Source: Alphaproteobacteria bacterium
GTDB lineage: Bacteria > Pseudomonadota > Alphaproteobacteria > JANQMY01
Reading direction: 5' to 3'
Assembly: GCA_028289425.1 (NCBI GenBank)
Contig: JANQPL010000017.1
Span: forward strand, 62,001-126,000
Length of the DNA stretch: 64,000 nt
Both the position numbers and the translations under genes were made by a program. Shown here one piece after another: positions 33,928 to 44,300 of the stretch (position 1 is the first letter of the stretch; every line of letters starts with the position of its first letter). The notes beneath the pieces are model-generated. The model saw nothing but the letters and a program-made list of their open reading frames with translations. It ran no database searches and was not told the origin of the DNA.

Positions 33928-34779
33928 TTACTGGGGCTGTGGGTTCTCATTGTCGAAAGTTTCGAACTCGTCGCTCGATTCATCATCAAAAGATGGTAAA
34001 TCTTCGAAGCTCGTCGCGCCGTTCAGAATCGCGTCGCGGCGACTCTGTTGATAGAGGCTGCGCAGCGACGCATAGGGATCTAGAGACGTTTCTTCTATCT
34101 GCTTCAGCCCGGGGCGTGCTCGCGAGTAGGCGTCAAGGCCGTCCGCACCTGTGATTGCGAACGGCACCCAGATAAGCTGCATGTCGTCCCAGTCAATATA
34201 GGTAATCGGATCAAACGCCGTATCGACTGCCATTCCAACCCCGTCCCTCAGGGTCGTTGGGCCAAGAAACGGCAAAAAGAAATAGGGACCCGGTCCGACC
34301 CCCCATACCGCGAGAGTTTGGCCAAAGTCTTCTCGGTGAAACTCGTAACCAAGCTTTCCAGCAACATCGAACATCCCACCCAATCCGACGGTCGAATTGA
34401 TGCCAAAGCGAGCGATCGTCGTGCCTGCCCGTTCCCATTCGGTTTGCAAGAGATCGTTAGCGAGAATAACCGGCGTGTCCGCGTTGTTGAGGGCATTCCG
34501 CAGCCTGTTGCGAATTTGCCTGGGGAATATGGCGGTATAGCCAACAACAATTGGCCCGAATATGTATTTGTCGAGCTGCTGATTGACCCCGTACGACCAG
34601 CGGTTGAAACCTTCGTAGGGGTCGTTGATTTCCAGATCGGACTCTTTCATTTTTGTCGAAGAGCACGCGCCCAACACGAGTGAGCAGGCAACGGTCATAA
34701 CCAAAGTTGCCCGGCCCGCATTGGACACAAAATCCGCCATTCCTGCCGCAAGCGGGCTACCGAAACGCCGTAAATCCAT
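33928..34779 (-). CDS. mlaA: MlaA (VacJ) outer-membrane lipoprotein
   Basis: About 283 residues from ATG 34779; ATG 34740 is an alternative, and the track start at 34872 adds a leader that does not fit. The lipoprotein signal ends in the lipobox LVLGAC. The mature protein shows DPYEGFNRWSYGVNQQLDKY, NNADTPVILANDLLQTEW, FGINSTVGLGGMFDVA and GPYFFLPFLGPTTLRDGVG, which are hallmark MlaA motifs. It removes mislocalised phospholipid from the outer leaflet of the outer membrane. A C-terminal acidic tail of about 25 residues (DDESSDEFETFDNEN) is beyond the core fold. It is followed by mlaC. Confidence 0.92.
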   Translation of the reverse strand: MDLRRFGSPLAAGMADFVSNAGRATLVMTVACSLVLGACSSTKMKESDLEINDPYEGFNRWSYGVNQQLDKYIFGPIVVGYTAIFPRQIRNRLRNALNNADTPVILANDLLQTEWERAGTTIARFGINSTVGLGGMFDVAGKLGYEFHREDFGQTLAVWGVGPGPYFFLPFLGPTTLRDGVGMAVDTAFDPITYIDWDDMQLIWVPFAITGADGLDAYSRARPGLKQIEETSLDPYASLRSLYQQSRRDAILNGATSFEDLPSFDDESSDEFETFDNENPQPQ

Positions 34780-35098
34780 ACTGCTCTGAAGCTCCCCAAA
34801 CACCACGGTCACACAGTGCGCGACTCGCAATCCTAAGAAGATGGCGATCCGGCCCTTTTCGAGAATTAGCACGCAGCGTTAGCAACGTCCTGCGAACCGC
34901 GGTTTACCGTCGTTTGGTTAACATATCCGTTCTGCACAAGCCAGCCAACCGATGCCTCTTCACAATCAAATTGATGGCATTTGTTGCCAATTTGACCCAG
35001 CAATTCGAGATGCACGTTAACGATTTTTTCAGTAGATAACCACATAAAGATATGTTTATATATGGTCTGGCGCTGACGGCTTCGAAAACGGCGAAGAT
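34780..35098. other. Divergent 319-base intergenic region between mlaA and the metF regulator
   Basis: It must hold the promoters for mlaA (left) and the ArsR-methyltransferase/metF/metH unit (right). The right end is AT-rich and carries the palindrome at 35044-35059. I could not assign the mlaA promoter. No small gene or RNA is evident. Confidence 0.5.
35044..35059. promoter_or_regulatory. Palindromic operator ATAAAgATATgTTTAT, probable site for the adjacent ArsR-type regulator
   Basis: A 16-base palindrome with 14 of 16 positions symmetrical, 40 bases before the ATG of the regulator. The position and AT-rich symmetry fit self-regulation by an ArsR-family repressor. ArsR-type SahR regulators of methionine genes are described in Proteobacteria; the identity with SahR is inferred. 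Confidence 0.6.
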
Positions 35099-36133
35099 AT
35101 GGAGCATCTAATTTCAGGTCTGAGGGCAGCAGGTGAGCCCACTCGATTGCGGCTGCTCAATCTGCTTTCTAAAACGGAACTCACCGTCTCCGACCTAACG
35201 CACATACTTGGCCAAAGCCAACCCAGGGTGAGCCGCCATCTGAAACTGCTGACAGAAGCCGGCCTAATCACCCGCTTTCGTGAAGGTGCCTGGGTTTTCT
35301 ACAAGCTCGTTCGCCCTCCAAAAACCAATGGACCGGGCGATCCTGACCAGTCTTCTAGGGATTACCTGTCTCCTTCCCTCGCGGCGGCCCTTGTCGATCT
35401 CATACCCCAAAACGACATCACCGTTCTTCGGGACTTGGATCGCCTCGAAGCTGTCAAACAAAGGCGAGCGGCGGTGGCGGCCGCATACTTTGCCGAAAAT
35501 GCGGACGAGTGGAGCCGCATTCGGTCACTTTATGTCTCCGAAGCCGATGTGGAGGCTGCTATCCGCGAGCTGCTCGAAAACGAAAAATTTGGCTTCTTGC
35601 TGGATATTGGCACCGGTACAGGGCGCATTCTGGAAGTGTTGTCCGATCGGTTTGATGAGGGGGTCGGTATAGACCTTAGCCATGAAATGCTGGGAATAGC
35701 GCGGGCCAACATTGAACGCGTTGGGTTACCCAACACCTATGTCAGATTTGCAGACCTTTACGCATTGCCTTTTGAAAACGACAGCGTCGACTTGGTGACG
35801 ATCCACCACGTCTTGCATTTTTTGGAGGAGCCTGCGAATGCCATCTCTGAAGCCGCACGGGTATTGAAACCTGGTGGAAAGATCTTGATTGCTGACTTTG
35901 CCCCACACGACGTCGAGTTCCTAAGAGACGAGCACGCGCACCGACGGCTTGGATTTGATGACAAAGAGATTGCCGGGTGGTTCGAGGACTGCGGGTTACA
36001 GTCCGCCAAGACCTGCCATTTGATGGCCGATGCTGAAAATCTTGATACGGAGCAAAATTTGACGGTCACTCTATGGCTCGGCTGCCGCGAAACATCGACG
36101 GTGCGACGTCTTCCATTGGAACAAGCCTCATGA
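35099..36133 (+). CDS. ArsR-family regulator fused to a SAM methyltransferase domain (SahR-like)
   Basis: A 344-residue protein. Residues 1-75 are an ArsR winged helix (LRAAGEPTRLRLLNLL, then LTHILGQSQPRVSRHLKLLTEAGL with the recognition helix). Residues 155-330 are a SAM domain: LLDIGTGTGRILEVLSDRF, GVGIDLSHEMLGIARANIE and DLVTIHHVLHFLEEP with GGKILIADFAPHD. No ArsR metal-binding cysteine pattern is evident. The methyltransferase-like part probably senses SAM or S-adenosylhomocysteine instead of metal. It overlaps metF by ATGA and precedes metH, so it is the likely local repressor of methionine synthesis. Confidence 0.87.
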   Translation: MEHLISGLRAAGEPTRLRLLNLLSKTELTVSDLTHILGQSQPRVSRHLKLLTEAGLITRFREGAWVFYKLVRPPKTNGPGDPDQSSRDYLSPSLAAALVDLIPQNDITVLRDLDRLEAVKQRRAAVAAAYFAENADEWSRIRSLYVSEADVEAAIRELLENEKFGFLLDIGTGTGRILEVLSDRFDEGVGIDLSHEMLGIARANIERVGLPNTYVRFADLYALPFENDSVDLVTIHHVLHFLEEPANAISEAARVLKPGGKILIADFAPHDVEFLRDEHAHRRLGFDDKEIAGWFEDCGLQSAKTCHLMADAENLDTEQNLTVTLWLGCRETSTVRRLPLEQAS

Positions 36134-37059
36134 ATCACAATACGTTCTCTGACGATGATCAAGCCGGTGGCGTAGGACTTTTGTCCAAGAACTTTGATTC
36201 GGGCACGGATCTTCGTATTTCATTCGAGTTTTCGCCGCCAAAAACACCCGAGCTGGAGGAAAAGCTCTGGCTTGCAATAAAGCGGCTGGAACCGCTGCAG
36301 CCGGATTTTGTATCCGTAACTTACGGCGCTGGCGGATCCACGCGAGAACGCACCCATGCCACCGTCAAAAGAATCGTTGAAGAAACCAGCCTTAGACCGG
36401 CGGCACATTTGACCTGTGTTGGTGCCGATCGAGAATCAGTGGACGACGTTATCAAGTCCTATTGGGATGCTGGCGTCCGTCACATCGTTGCGTTGCGTGG
36501 CGATCCGCCAACGGGCATTGGCACGAAATATGTGCCTCATCCGGGCGGCTACGCCGGTAGCCCTGAACTCGTTCGTGGAATCAAGGAAATTGGCGATTTC
36601 GAAGTCAGCGTCGGGTGTTATCCGGAACAGCATCCCGATGCGCAGACGCCTCAAAGTGACCTGGATATTCTGAAACGAAAGATCGAGGCGGGGGCGGACC
36701 GGGCAATTACTCAGTTCTTCTTCGATCCGGATGTCTTCCTGCGATTTCGAGATCACACGGAGGCCGAAGGCATAAGCATCCCGATTGTGCCGGGCATCAT
36801 GCCGGTTAGTGGATTCAAGGGTGTGCGCCGAATGGCAGAAGCGGCGGGAGCCTCTGTTCCGAACTGGGCAATCGAATTGTTCGATGGATTGGAGAAGGAT
36901 GCGGAAACGCGAAGGTTGGTTGCAGCATCGCTGGTTGTTGAACAGTGCTTGCGTCTTCGTGATGCCGGCGTCAACCAGTTCCACTTCTACACCATGAACA
37001 AGGCCGATTTGACCTTCGCGATTTGCCACATTCTCGGTTTGCGCGCCAAAAGTCAGTAA
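36130..37059 (+). CDS. metF: 5,10-methylenetetrahydrofolate reductase
   Basis: A 309-residue FAD enzyme. ATG 36130 overlaps the regulator's stop; the track start lies 19 codons upstream inside it. Motifs: [40 protein letters not shown]-like [45 protein letters not shown] and [11 protein letters not shown]. These are the core strands of the MetF barrel. It makes 5-methyl-tetrahydrofolate, the methyl donor used by the MetH encoded 25 bases downstream. Confidence 0.96.
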   Translation: MNHNTFSDDDQAGGVGLLSKNFDSGTDLRISFEFSPPKTPELEEKLWLAIKRLEPLQPDFVSVTYGAGGSTRERTHATVKRIVEETSLRPAAHLTCVGADRESVDDVIKSYWDAGVRHIVALRGDPPTGIGTKYVPHPGGYAGSPELVRGIKEIGDFEVSVGCYPEQHPDAQTPQSDLDILKRKIEAGADRAITQFFFDPDVFLRFRDHTEAEGISIPIVPGIMPVSGFKGVRRMAEAAGASVPNWAIELFDGLEKDAETRRLVAASLVVEQCLRLRDAGVNQFHFYTMNKADLTFAICHILGLRAKSQ

Positions 37060-37084
37060 CGCATCAAAATCTTGGAAAACTAAA

Positions 37085-40000
37085 ATGTCGTCACAACAAA
37101 GTCGGACGGACGCCCTTATCGGCGCAGCCAAAAATCGTATTCTTGTTCTTGATGGTGCCATGGGCACCATGATCCAGGGATATGCGCCGGATGAAGCCGC
37201 CTACCGGGGCGAGCGGTTCGATAATCATACGGATGATCTGAAGGGTAACAACGATCTGTTGTCGATCACGCAGCCGCATATTATTCGAGAGATCCACGCG
37301 GCCTATTTGGCAGCGGGTGCCGACATCGTTGAAACCAACACATTCAATGCATCGTCAGTATCGCAAGCGGACTATAACCTCGAACATTTGGTCACGGAGA
37401 TCAATTTTGAGAGTGCCCGTTTGGCGCGGGAAGCTTGCGACGAAGCGACTGCAAGGACGCCCCACAAGCCACGTTTTGTAGCTGGTGTTCTTGGGCCGAC
37501 AAATCGCACCGCTTCCATCTCGCCAGACGTAAATGATCCAAGTCTGCGCAATGTCTCGTTCGATGAACTGCGCTTTACCTATCAAGATTCCACCCGTGCC
37601 CTCATCGAAGGTGGCGCTGATATTATCCTTGTAGAGACAATATTCGATACCCTCAATGCGAAAGCCGCTTTGTTCGCCGTTGAAGAGGTCTTTCAAGAGC
37701 TTGGGTTTCGCTTGCCAATCATGATCTCTGGAACGATTACCGACTTGTCGGGCAGAACACTTTCCGGCCAGACAAGCGAAGCTTTCTGGAATTCGGTGCG
37801 CCATGTAAAGCCTTTCAGTGTCGGATTGAATTGTGCGTTGGGCGCCAAGGAAATGAGGCCCCACGTGGCCGACCTTTCACGTGTGGCAAACACGTTGGTC
37901 AGCGCCCACCCCAATGCCGGCTTGCCGAATGAATTTGGCGGCTATGATGAGACACCTGATGATATGGCCGGCATGCTGCACGAGTTTGCCAGCAGTGGAT
38001 TGCTGAACATTGTTGGCGGCTGTTGCGGCACCACGCCCGAACACATAAAGGCAATTGCCGAATCTGTCTCGAAACTGTCTCCGCGCGACACGCCAGAAAA
38101 ACCACAAAGATTGTATCTGTCCGGCCTCGAACCATTCGAAGTTGGACCGGACACAAACTTCGTTAACATCGGTGAGCGGACGAATGTGACTGGATCGGCA
38201 CGATTCCGCAAATTGATTACGAATGGTAACTATGAAAAAGCGCTCGACGTGGCGCGCGGCCAGGTTAATAACGGTGCTCAAGTCATTGACGTCAACATGG
38301 ACGAAGGCATGCTCGACAGCAAAGGCGCGATGACCACTTTTCTCAATCTCATCGCATCAGAACCGGACATTGCGCGTGTACCGATCATGATCGACTCCTC
38401 TAAATGGGATATTATTGAGGCGGGTCTTAAATGCGTTCAAGGAAAGGGTGTTGTAAACTCGATCAGCCTTAAGGAAGGTGAAGAGCCGTTCTTGGAACAG
38501 GCGCAATTGGTCAAACGCTATGGCGCGGCGGTTGTGGTCATGGCGTTCGATGAGGTCGGGCAGGCGGACACGGCTGAACGAAAGTTTGAAATTGCTAAGC
38601 GGTCGTATGACCTGCTGACCCAAAAAATTGGATTTCCACCGGAAGATATCATTTTTGACCCTAACATATTTGCTGTCGCAACAGGCATCGAAGAGCACAA
38701 CAACTACGGGGTCGATTTCTTGGACGCGACAAAACGCATTCGAACCGAACTTCCCCATGCACATGTGTCTGGCGGCGTCTCCAACTTTTCTTTTTCGTTT
38801 AGGGGAAACGAGCCGGTACGCGAAGCCATGCACGCGGCATTCCTCTACCACGCCATTCAAGCCGGCATGGACATGGGTATCGTCAATGCTGGGCAGCTAG
38901 CGATTTACGAAGATATTCCCGAGGAATTGCGGGAGCGCGTCGAAGACGTATTGCTGAACCGCCGCGATGATGCCACCGAGCGACTTCTGGAGATTGCGGA
39001 ACAGTTTCGGGGCGAAGGCCAAAAGAAAAAGGTTGAAGACCTGTCTTGGCGGGACGGTGACGTAAACGAACGCTTGAAACATGCGTTGGTCAACGGGATC
39101 ACAGAATACATCATTGATGACACCGAAGAAGCGCGGCTTTCCGTAGATCGGCCGCTTCATGTCATTGAAGGTCCGCTAATGGACGGGATGAATGTGGTAG
39201 GTGATTTGTTTGGCGCCGGTAAGATGTTTCTGCCGCAGGTTGTCAAAAGCGCGCGGGTCATGAAACAGGCCGTCGCGCACCTTATTCCGTTTATGGAAGA
39301 GGAAAAAGCCCGCGCCGGAGATGCCGCGCCGCAAAGTGCTGGTAAGATACTGATGGCGACGGTCAAGGGCGACGTTCACGACATCGGCAAGAACATTGTC
39401 GGCGTCGTGCTTCAATGCAACAATTTCGAAGTCATCGACCTTGGCGTGATGGTGCCGGCACAAAAGATCTTAGAAGAAGCTAAGAAACACAGCGTCAACA
39501 TCATTGGTCTTTCTGGGCTAATTACGCCAAGCCTCGATGAAATGTGCCATGTGGCTGCGGAGATGGAGCGCGAGGGGTTTGACATTCCGCTTTTGATTGG
39601 TGGTGCCACGACAAGCCGCGTCCATACCGCGGTCAAGATTCATCCCAACTATGGGCGTGGACAAGCGGTCTATGTGACCGATGCGTCTCGAGCCGTCGGC
39701 GTTGCGTCGAGCTTGGTCGCGGAAGACCAACGGGCAAGCTATGTCGACGAGATACGAACCGAGTATCGTCGGATTGCGGAAAGTCATGCGGCGGCCAACG
39801 AAAACGCGCAGCGTCAGAAGATCGAAGATGCGCGCGCAAACCGGCATGCACCGGATTGGTTGTCCTACGTGCCACCCGTGCCAAAACAATTAGGGCTGCA
39901 AGTCTTTGACAACTACGACCTGAATGAGCTTGCCGACTATATTGATTGGACACCGTTCTTCCAGTCCTGGGAATTGGCTGGAAAGTATCCGCAGATCTTG

Positions 40001-40801
40001 GATGACAAGAAAATCGGCGAAGCGGCCCGGACGCTTTTTGCCGATGCCCAGGCAATGCTCCGGCGCTTGATTGACGAAAAATGGGTTACGGCGAAAGCAG
40101 TCATCGGCTTGTGGCCTGCAAACTCGGTCGCCGACGATATTCAGGTTTATGCCGGTAATGACCGAGACAATCCGTTGGCGACGTTACATTCGCTCCGTCA
40201 GCAAATGTCCCGGCGGTCGAATCGCGCGAATCTCGCCTTGGCGGACTTTGTCGCGCCGAAGGAAACCGGTTTGCAAGACTTTGTCGGGGGATTTGCGGTG
40301 ACGGCCGGTATAGGTGAAGACGAAGCGGCTAAGAGGTTCGAGGAGAGTCATGACGATTATTCGGCGATTCTTGTAAAAGCGCTTTGTGACCGCTTGGCCG
40401 AAGCTTTCGCCGAAAGGATGCACGAACGCGTTCGCAGGGAATTCTGGGGCTATGCTGCAGAAGAAGCATTGTCGCCCGATGATCTGATTGCGGAAAAGTA
40501 TCAAGGAATCCGCCCGGCACCGGGCTATCCCGCGCAGCCGGACCATACTGAGAAGGCGACTTTGTTCCGTTTGCTTGAAGCAGAAAGAAATGCGGGTATC
40601 GAGCTTACGGAGAGTTTCGCCATGTGGCCTGGTTCCTCCGTCAGCGGATTATATTTTTCCCATCCGGACAGCCATTATTTTGGCGTTGGCAAGATCGAGG
40701 AAGATCAGGTTGAGGACTACGCAAAACGAAAAGGGATGTCAAAAGCCGAGATGGAACGGTGGCTTGCGCCGATCTTGAACTATACGCCCAAACGAAGCTG
40801 A
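37085..40801 (+). CDS. metH: Cobalamin-dependent methionine synthase
   Basis: A full-length 1238-residue enzyme with all four modules. The homocysteine domain has [14 protein letters not shown] and the zinc cysteines in [14 protein letters not shown]. The folate domain has [16 protein letters not shown] and [15 protein letters not shown]. The cobalamin domain has [17 protein letters not shown], where His is the lower cobalt ligand, and [14 protein letters not shown]. The activation domain ends in [15 protein letters not shown] near residue 1140. It transfers the methyl group of 5-methyl-THF to homocysteine through B12. The organism therefore needs cobalamin for this route. Confidence 0.97.
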   Translation: MSSQQSRTDALIGAAKNRILVLDGAMGTMIQGYAPDEAAYRGERFDNHTDDLKGNNDLLSITQPHIIREIHAAYLAAGADIVETNTFNASSVSQADYNLEHLVTEINFESARLAREACDEATARTPHKPRFVAGVLGPTNRTASISPDVNDPSLRNVSFDELRFTYQDSTRALIEGGADIILVETIFDTLNAKAALFAVEEVFQELGFRLPIMISGTITDLSGRTLSGQTSEAFWNSVRHVKPFSVGLNCALGAKEMRPHVADLSRVANTLVSAHPNAGLPNEFGGYDETPDDMAGMLHEFASSGLLNIVGGCCGTTPEHIKAIAESVSKLSPRDTPEKPQRLYLSGLEPFEVGPDTNFVNIGERTNVTGSARFRKLITNGNYEKALDVARGQVNNGAQVIDVNMDEGMLDSKGAMTTFLNLIASEPDIARVPIMIDSSKWDIIEAGLKCVQGKGVVNSISLKEGEEPFLEQAQLVKRYGAAVVVMAFDEVGQADTAERKFEIAKRSYDLLTQKIGFPPEDIIFDPNIFAVATGIEEHNNYGVDFLDATKRIRTELPHAHVSGGVSNFSFSFRGNEPVREAMHAAFLYHAIQAGMDMGIVNAGQLAIYEDIPEELRERVEDVLLNRRDDATERLLEIAEQFRGEGQKKKVEDLSWRDGDVNERLKHALVNGITEYIIDDTEEARLSVDRPLHVIEGPLMDGMNVVGDLFGAGKMFLPQVVKSARVMKQAVAHLIPFMEEEKARAGDAAPQSAGKILMATVKGDVHDIGKNIVGVVLQCNNFEVIDLGVMVPAQKILEEAKKHSVNIIGLSGLITPSLDEMCHVAAEMEREGFDIPLLIGGATTSRVHTAVKIHPNYGRGQAVYVTDASRAVGVASSLVAEDQRASYVDEIRTEYRRIAESHAAANENAQRQKIEDARANRHAPDWLSYVPPVPKQLGLQVFDNYDLNELADYIDWTPFFQSWELAGKYPQILDDKKIGEAARTLFADAQAMLRRLIDEKWVTAKAVIGLWPANSVADDIQVYAGNDRDNPLATLHSLRQQMSRRSNRANLALADFVAPKETGLQDFVGGFAVTAGIGEDEAAKRFEESHDDYSAILVKALCDRLAEAFAERMHERVRREFWGYAAEEALSPDDLIAEKYQGIRPAPGYPAQPDHTEKATLFRLLEAERNAGIELTESFAMWPGSSVSGLYFSHPDSHYFGVGKIEEDQVEDYAKRKGMSKAEMERWLAPILNYTPKRS

Positions 40802-40852
40802 CCGCTCATGCACCACTCGGGCGTCGACTGACTGGACGTGCTGACAAAAAGA

Positions 40853-40880
40853 AGAGCGGCGCATTTTTTGGCGCCGCTCT
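40853..40880 (-). terminator. Strong intrinsic terminator (minus strand)
   Basis: A perfect ten-base-pair stem, agagcggcgc (40853-40862) and gcgccgctct (40871-40880), with an eight-base loop. On the minus strand it is followed by TCTTTTTG, a proper U-tract. It ends minus-strand transcription coming from the 23-codon ORF at 40944-41015 and possibly the 5-oxoprolinase gene. On the plus strand it lies 52 bases after metH but lacks a good U-tract. Confidence 0.8.
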
Positions 40881-40943
40881 AAACTCTTTACCCCTTCTGT
40901 CCCTCAAATTTGGTGGGTTCGGGGACAATAGCTCAAAAAGTTC

Positions 40944-41015
40944 CTACAGAACTCCCATCACGATTGCACCGATAAACGCAAACACAACACCAGTCGCAAT
41001 ATAGCCAAGGTCCAT
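40944..41015 (-). CDS. Candidate 23-residue membrane microprotein
   Basis: Within the track ORF ending at 40944, the ATG at 41015 has AGAAGGG about nine bases upstream and gives MDLGYIATGVVFAFIGAIV plus four residues. Nearly the whole peptide is one trans-membrane helix with an acidic N-terminus and glycine spacing. A strong terminator lies 64 bases beyond its stop on the same strand. I believe similar short YIATGVVF-type peptides occur in alphaproteobacteria but cannot verify it. Function unknown; a small membrane-protein regulator or chance ORF are the alternatives. Confidence 0.5.
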   Translation of the reverse strand: MDLGYIATGVVFAFIGAIVMGVL

Positions 41016-41340
41016 GTCGTCTACCCTTCTGAGGTTTGGGTTGGCGCGAATTGTGCCTTCAAACTTTTCCGCCGCAAACAAAATTCGTTGCTGCATCGCG
41101 ACAAATCGAATTGATTGGTTAGCAAAAAGAAAACTATAACAACCCAAGTTTTGTGCACTGCGAACAAAACAAAGCTATCTGATTGAAATAGAAAAGATTT
41201 TTGTTCAAAGGCGAATGAGAGTGAGATGCAAAACTCTTCTGTCATTGTTATGACAGCATCACGTCTAGGCTGCCATCTGAGTGTGGCGTTCTATTTAAGC
41301 GCTAGACAAAGTCAGATTTGCACTAAGAAACACGACCGGA
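41016..41340. other. 325-base intergenic stretch after the 5-oxoprolinase gene
   Basis: It holds a perfect seven-base inverted repeat, ctgtcat (41239-41245) and atgacag (41250-41256), around tgtt. No U-tract follows on either strand, so it is more like a dimeric operator than a terminator. The remaining AT-rich DNA (41100-41210) could contain the promoter of the microprotein. The 74-residue track ORF here shows no protein-like features. Confidence 0.4.
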
Positions 41341-44300
41341 CTATTTTTCGCCGGGAGTACCAAAGCCGCCGCCACCCGGCGTCGTGATTACGATGCGGTC
41401 GTCGGTCCTTAGAGCGACATGGTTGCAACCTTTGAGGGGTTGGCGGGTACCGTCCGCTCGAATGACCACGCCGGATCCACATTTTGCGTCTCCGCCGCCA
41501 GCTAGTCCGAAAGGTGCGGTTGTCCTACGCGACGAGAGCAGCGAAACGTCCACGTCTTCCAAAAAACGAATTTCTCGCCGGGTGCCGTTGCCGCCGGAAT
41601 ACTGGCCCAGACCACCGGTTTCCTTCCGTATCGAGAATGACTCAAGACGGACCGGAAACCGGAACTCCAACACCTCCGGATCGGTTAGACGTGAGTTTGT
41701 CATATGCGTATGCACTGCGCTGGTGCCATCGAAACCGTCACCGGCCCCCGAACCGCCGCAGATTGTTTCATAGTATTGGTGCTTTGCATTGCCGAAAGTC
41801 AAATTGTTCATTGTGCCTTGCGCTGCGGCCATGACACCACACGCGCCAAACAAAGCGTCGGTGACAACCTGGCTGGTTTCCACATTGCCTGCAACCACTG
41901 CTGCCGGATATGCAGGGTCCAAAAGCGAGTTTTTCGGGATGTTGATATTGAGTGGTTTCAGACAACCGTCATTAAGCGGAATATCCTCACCGACCAAACA
42001 GCGGAAGACATACAAGATCGCGGCGCGTGTGACAGCGGCCGGAGCGTTGAAGTTCGATGTGGTCTGAGGGCTTGTACCCTTAAAATCTATGCTCGCTTCT
42101 CGAGCCTGGCGATCAACTGAGATTTTGACTTGGATCCGGTCTCCAGCATCGGTGTCGATCGAGAATGCGCCGTCATCAAGGCGATCCAGTACGCGCCTGA
42201 CGGACTCTTCCGCATTTGCCTGGACGTGCTTCATATAAGATTGCACGACATTGAGTCCGTAAACACCGATCAAGTTTTTCAGCTCGTCAATGCCTTTCTG
42301 ACATGCTGCGACTTGTGCTTTGAGGTCGGCCACATTCTGAGTGGGATTGCGTGCCGGATACTCCGCGCTGGTCAGAAGCGATCGCAATTCCTCCTCGTTG
42401 AATCGTCCATTTTCGACCAGAAGAAAGTTGTCGATGAGGACACCCTCGTCGGCAATTGTTTCGGAATGTGCGGGCATCGAGCCCGGCGTAATCCCGCCAA
42501 TGTCCGCATGATGACCGCGAGCGGCGACAAAAAATATGATGGTTTCGCCGGCATCGTCGAAAACTGGTGTGATCACCGTAATGTCCGGCAAATGTGTGCC
42601 GCCATTGTAGGGATTGTTGAGCGCGTAGACGTCGCCCGGCCTTAGGCGAGCGCCTACGGCCCCGATGACAGACTTCACACTTTCGCCCATCGAGCCAAGG
42701 TGAACTGGCATGTGCGGGGCATTCGCCACGAGATTGCCGGTTTCATCAAAGAGTGCGCAGGAAAAATCGAGACGTTCTTTAATGTTCACTGAGTGGGCCG
42801 TCTTCTCAAGCGCGAAGCCCATTTGTTCGGCGATGCTCATAAATAAGCTGTTGAAGATTTCGAGCATGATTGGATTCACGGTTGTATCGGCGCGTGACTC
42901 AGTTTGTTTACTTTCCTGCCTCTCCAAAATGACGGCTTCCGGACCGACAAGTGCGCGCCAATTCTTTTCGACGGTAATGCTGCTCAGTGGCTCCGAGATG
43001 ATAGACGGTCCGTCAATCCGACTATTCTCTTCCAGTTGATCTCTTGAGAAGATTGGAATCTTCCGCCAATTGCCCTCGGTGTAGAGCTCGCCATAGACCG
43101 AGGTGGAGGCTTCTATTGTATCAGGGGTGCCGATGCTAAGTTCGGTGGCGGCCACCTTGTGTGCTGACTCCGTTGACCCCACACTTTCGATGGCAACCGC
43201 TTCAATGACGAGAGATTTGGTTGCGTCAACAAATCCAAACTGCGTCTTGTGCCGCAGATCGAAGTTTTTCTGTGCTTCATTTAAATCAGAGAACGGTACC
43301 TCAATCGCATTGTCGGTTCCCGCGTATTTGAGATACATGCTGCGATGATGCTTTAGGTTTTCGGGTGCTATTCCTTGCCGGATGACCTCTTCTCTTGTTT
43401 GCTCCTCCAAGTGCGCCAATACATCTTCGGCATGCTCAAGAGCGGATCCGGAAAGCGGTTCCTCAATGGCCTGTTCGCGATGGGCACCTACATCCGCCAG
43501 CCCCATGCCATAGGCGGACAAGACACTCGCGTTGCGGTTAACGATAATGGTTTTCATGCCCAGCGCGTCAGCGACTTGGCAGGCCAATTGACCTGCCGCG
43601 CCACCAAAACACACGAGAGCATGCGTTGTAATGTCGTGCCCCCGTTGCACAGAGATTTTCTTGATGGCCTGTGCCATGTTTTGGACAGCGATTTGAGTAA
43701 ATCCCTCTGCAACCTCTTCCGGCGTATAGGAGCCACCGACGTCTTTTGCCATGGATTCGAATTTTTCCGATACCACTTGACGGTCTAGGGGCTGGTTGCC
43801 ATCCGGCCCAAATATGTTGGGGAACTGACTGACTTGTATTCTGCCGGTGATGAGATTTGCGTCGGTCACGGCAAGCGGGCCGCCCCGGCGGTAACAGGTT
43901 GGCCCAGGATCAGCGCCCGCCGATTCCGGCCCCACGCGAAGCCGCGCACCGTCAAACTTTAGAATGGAGCCGCCGCCTGCTGCCACAGTATGGATTTGCA
44001 TCATCGGTGCCCGGATCCTGGTGCCGGCTACGACGGTTTCAAGCGTTCGTTCATACGATCCGGAATAGTGCCAAACGTCAGTAGACGTGCCACCCATATC
44101 GAATCCGACAAGTTCACGATAGCCAAGCGCTTCCGCGCATTTGACACCACCCACAACGCCGCCGGCCGGTCCAGACAAGATCGCGTCTTTTCCCTCAAAC
44201 TGACCGGCCTCGGTCAAAGCACCATTGGACTTCATGAAGAACAGCGAGGCCGTTTCGCTCGCGCTTTGGATTTCCCGTTCAATTTTCGTGATGTACGCCT

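Noticed and set aside
37060-37084. SAM or cobalamin riboswitch before metH
   Set aside because: Only 25 bases separate metF and metH, and no riboswitch core was seen before the regulator either.
41021-41245. 74-residue minus-strand ORF
   Set aside because: No family features, irregular composition, and it starts within the inverted repeat region; probably non-coding.
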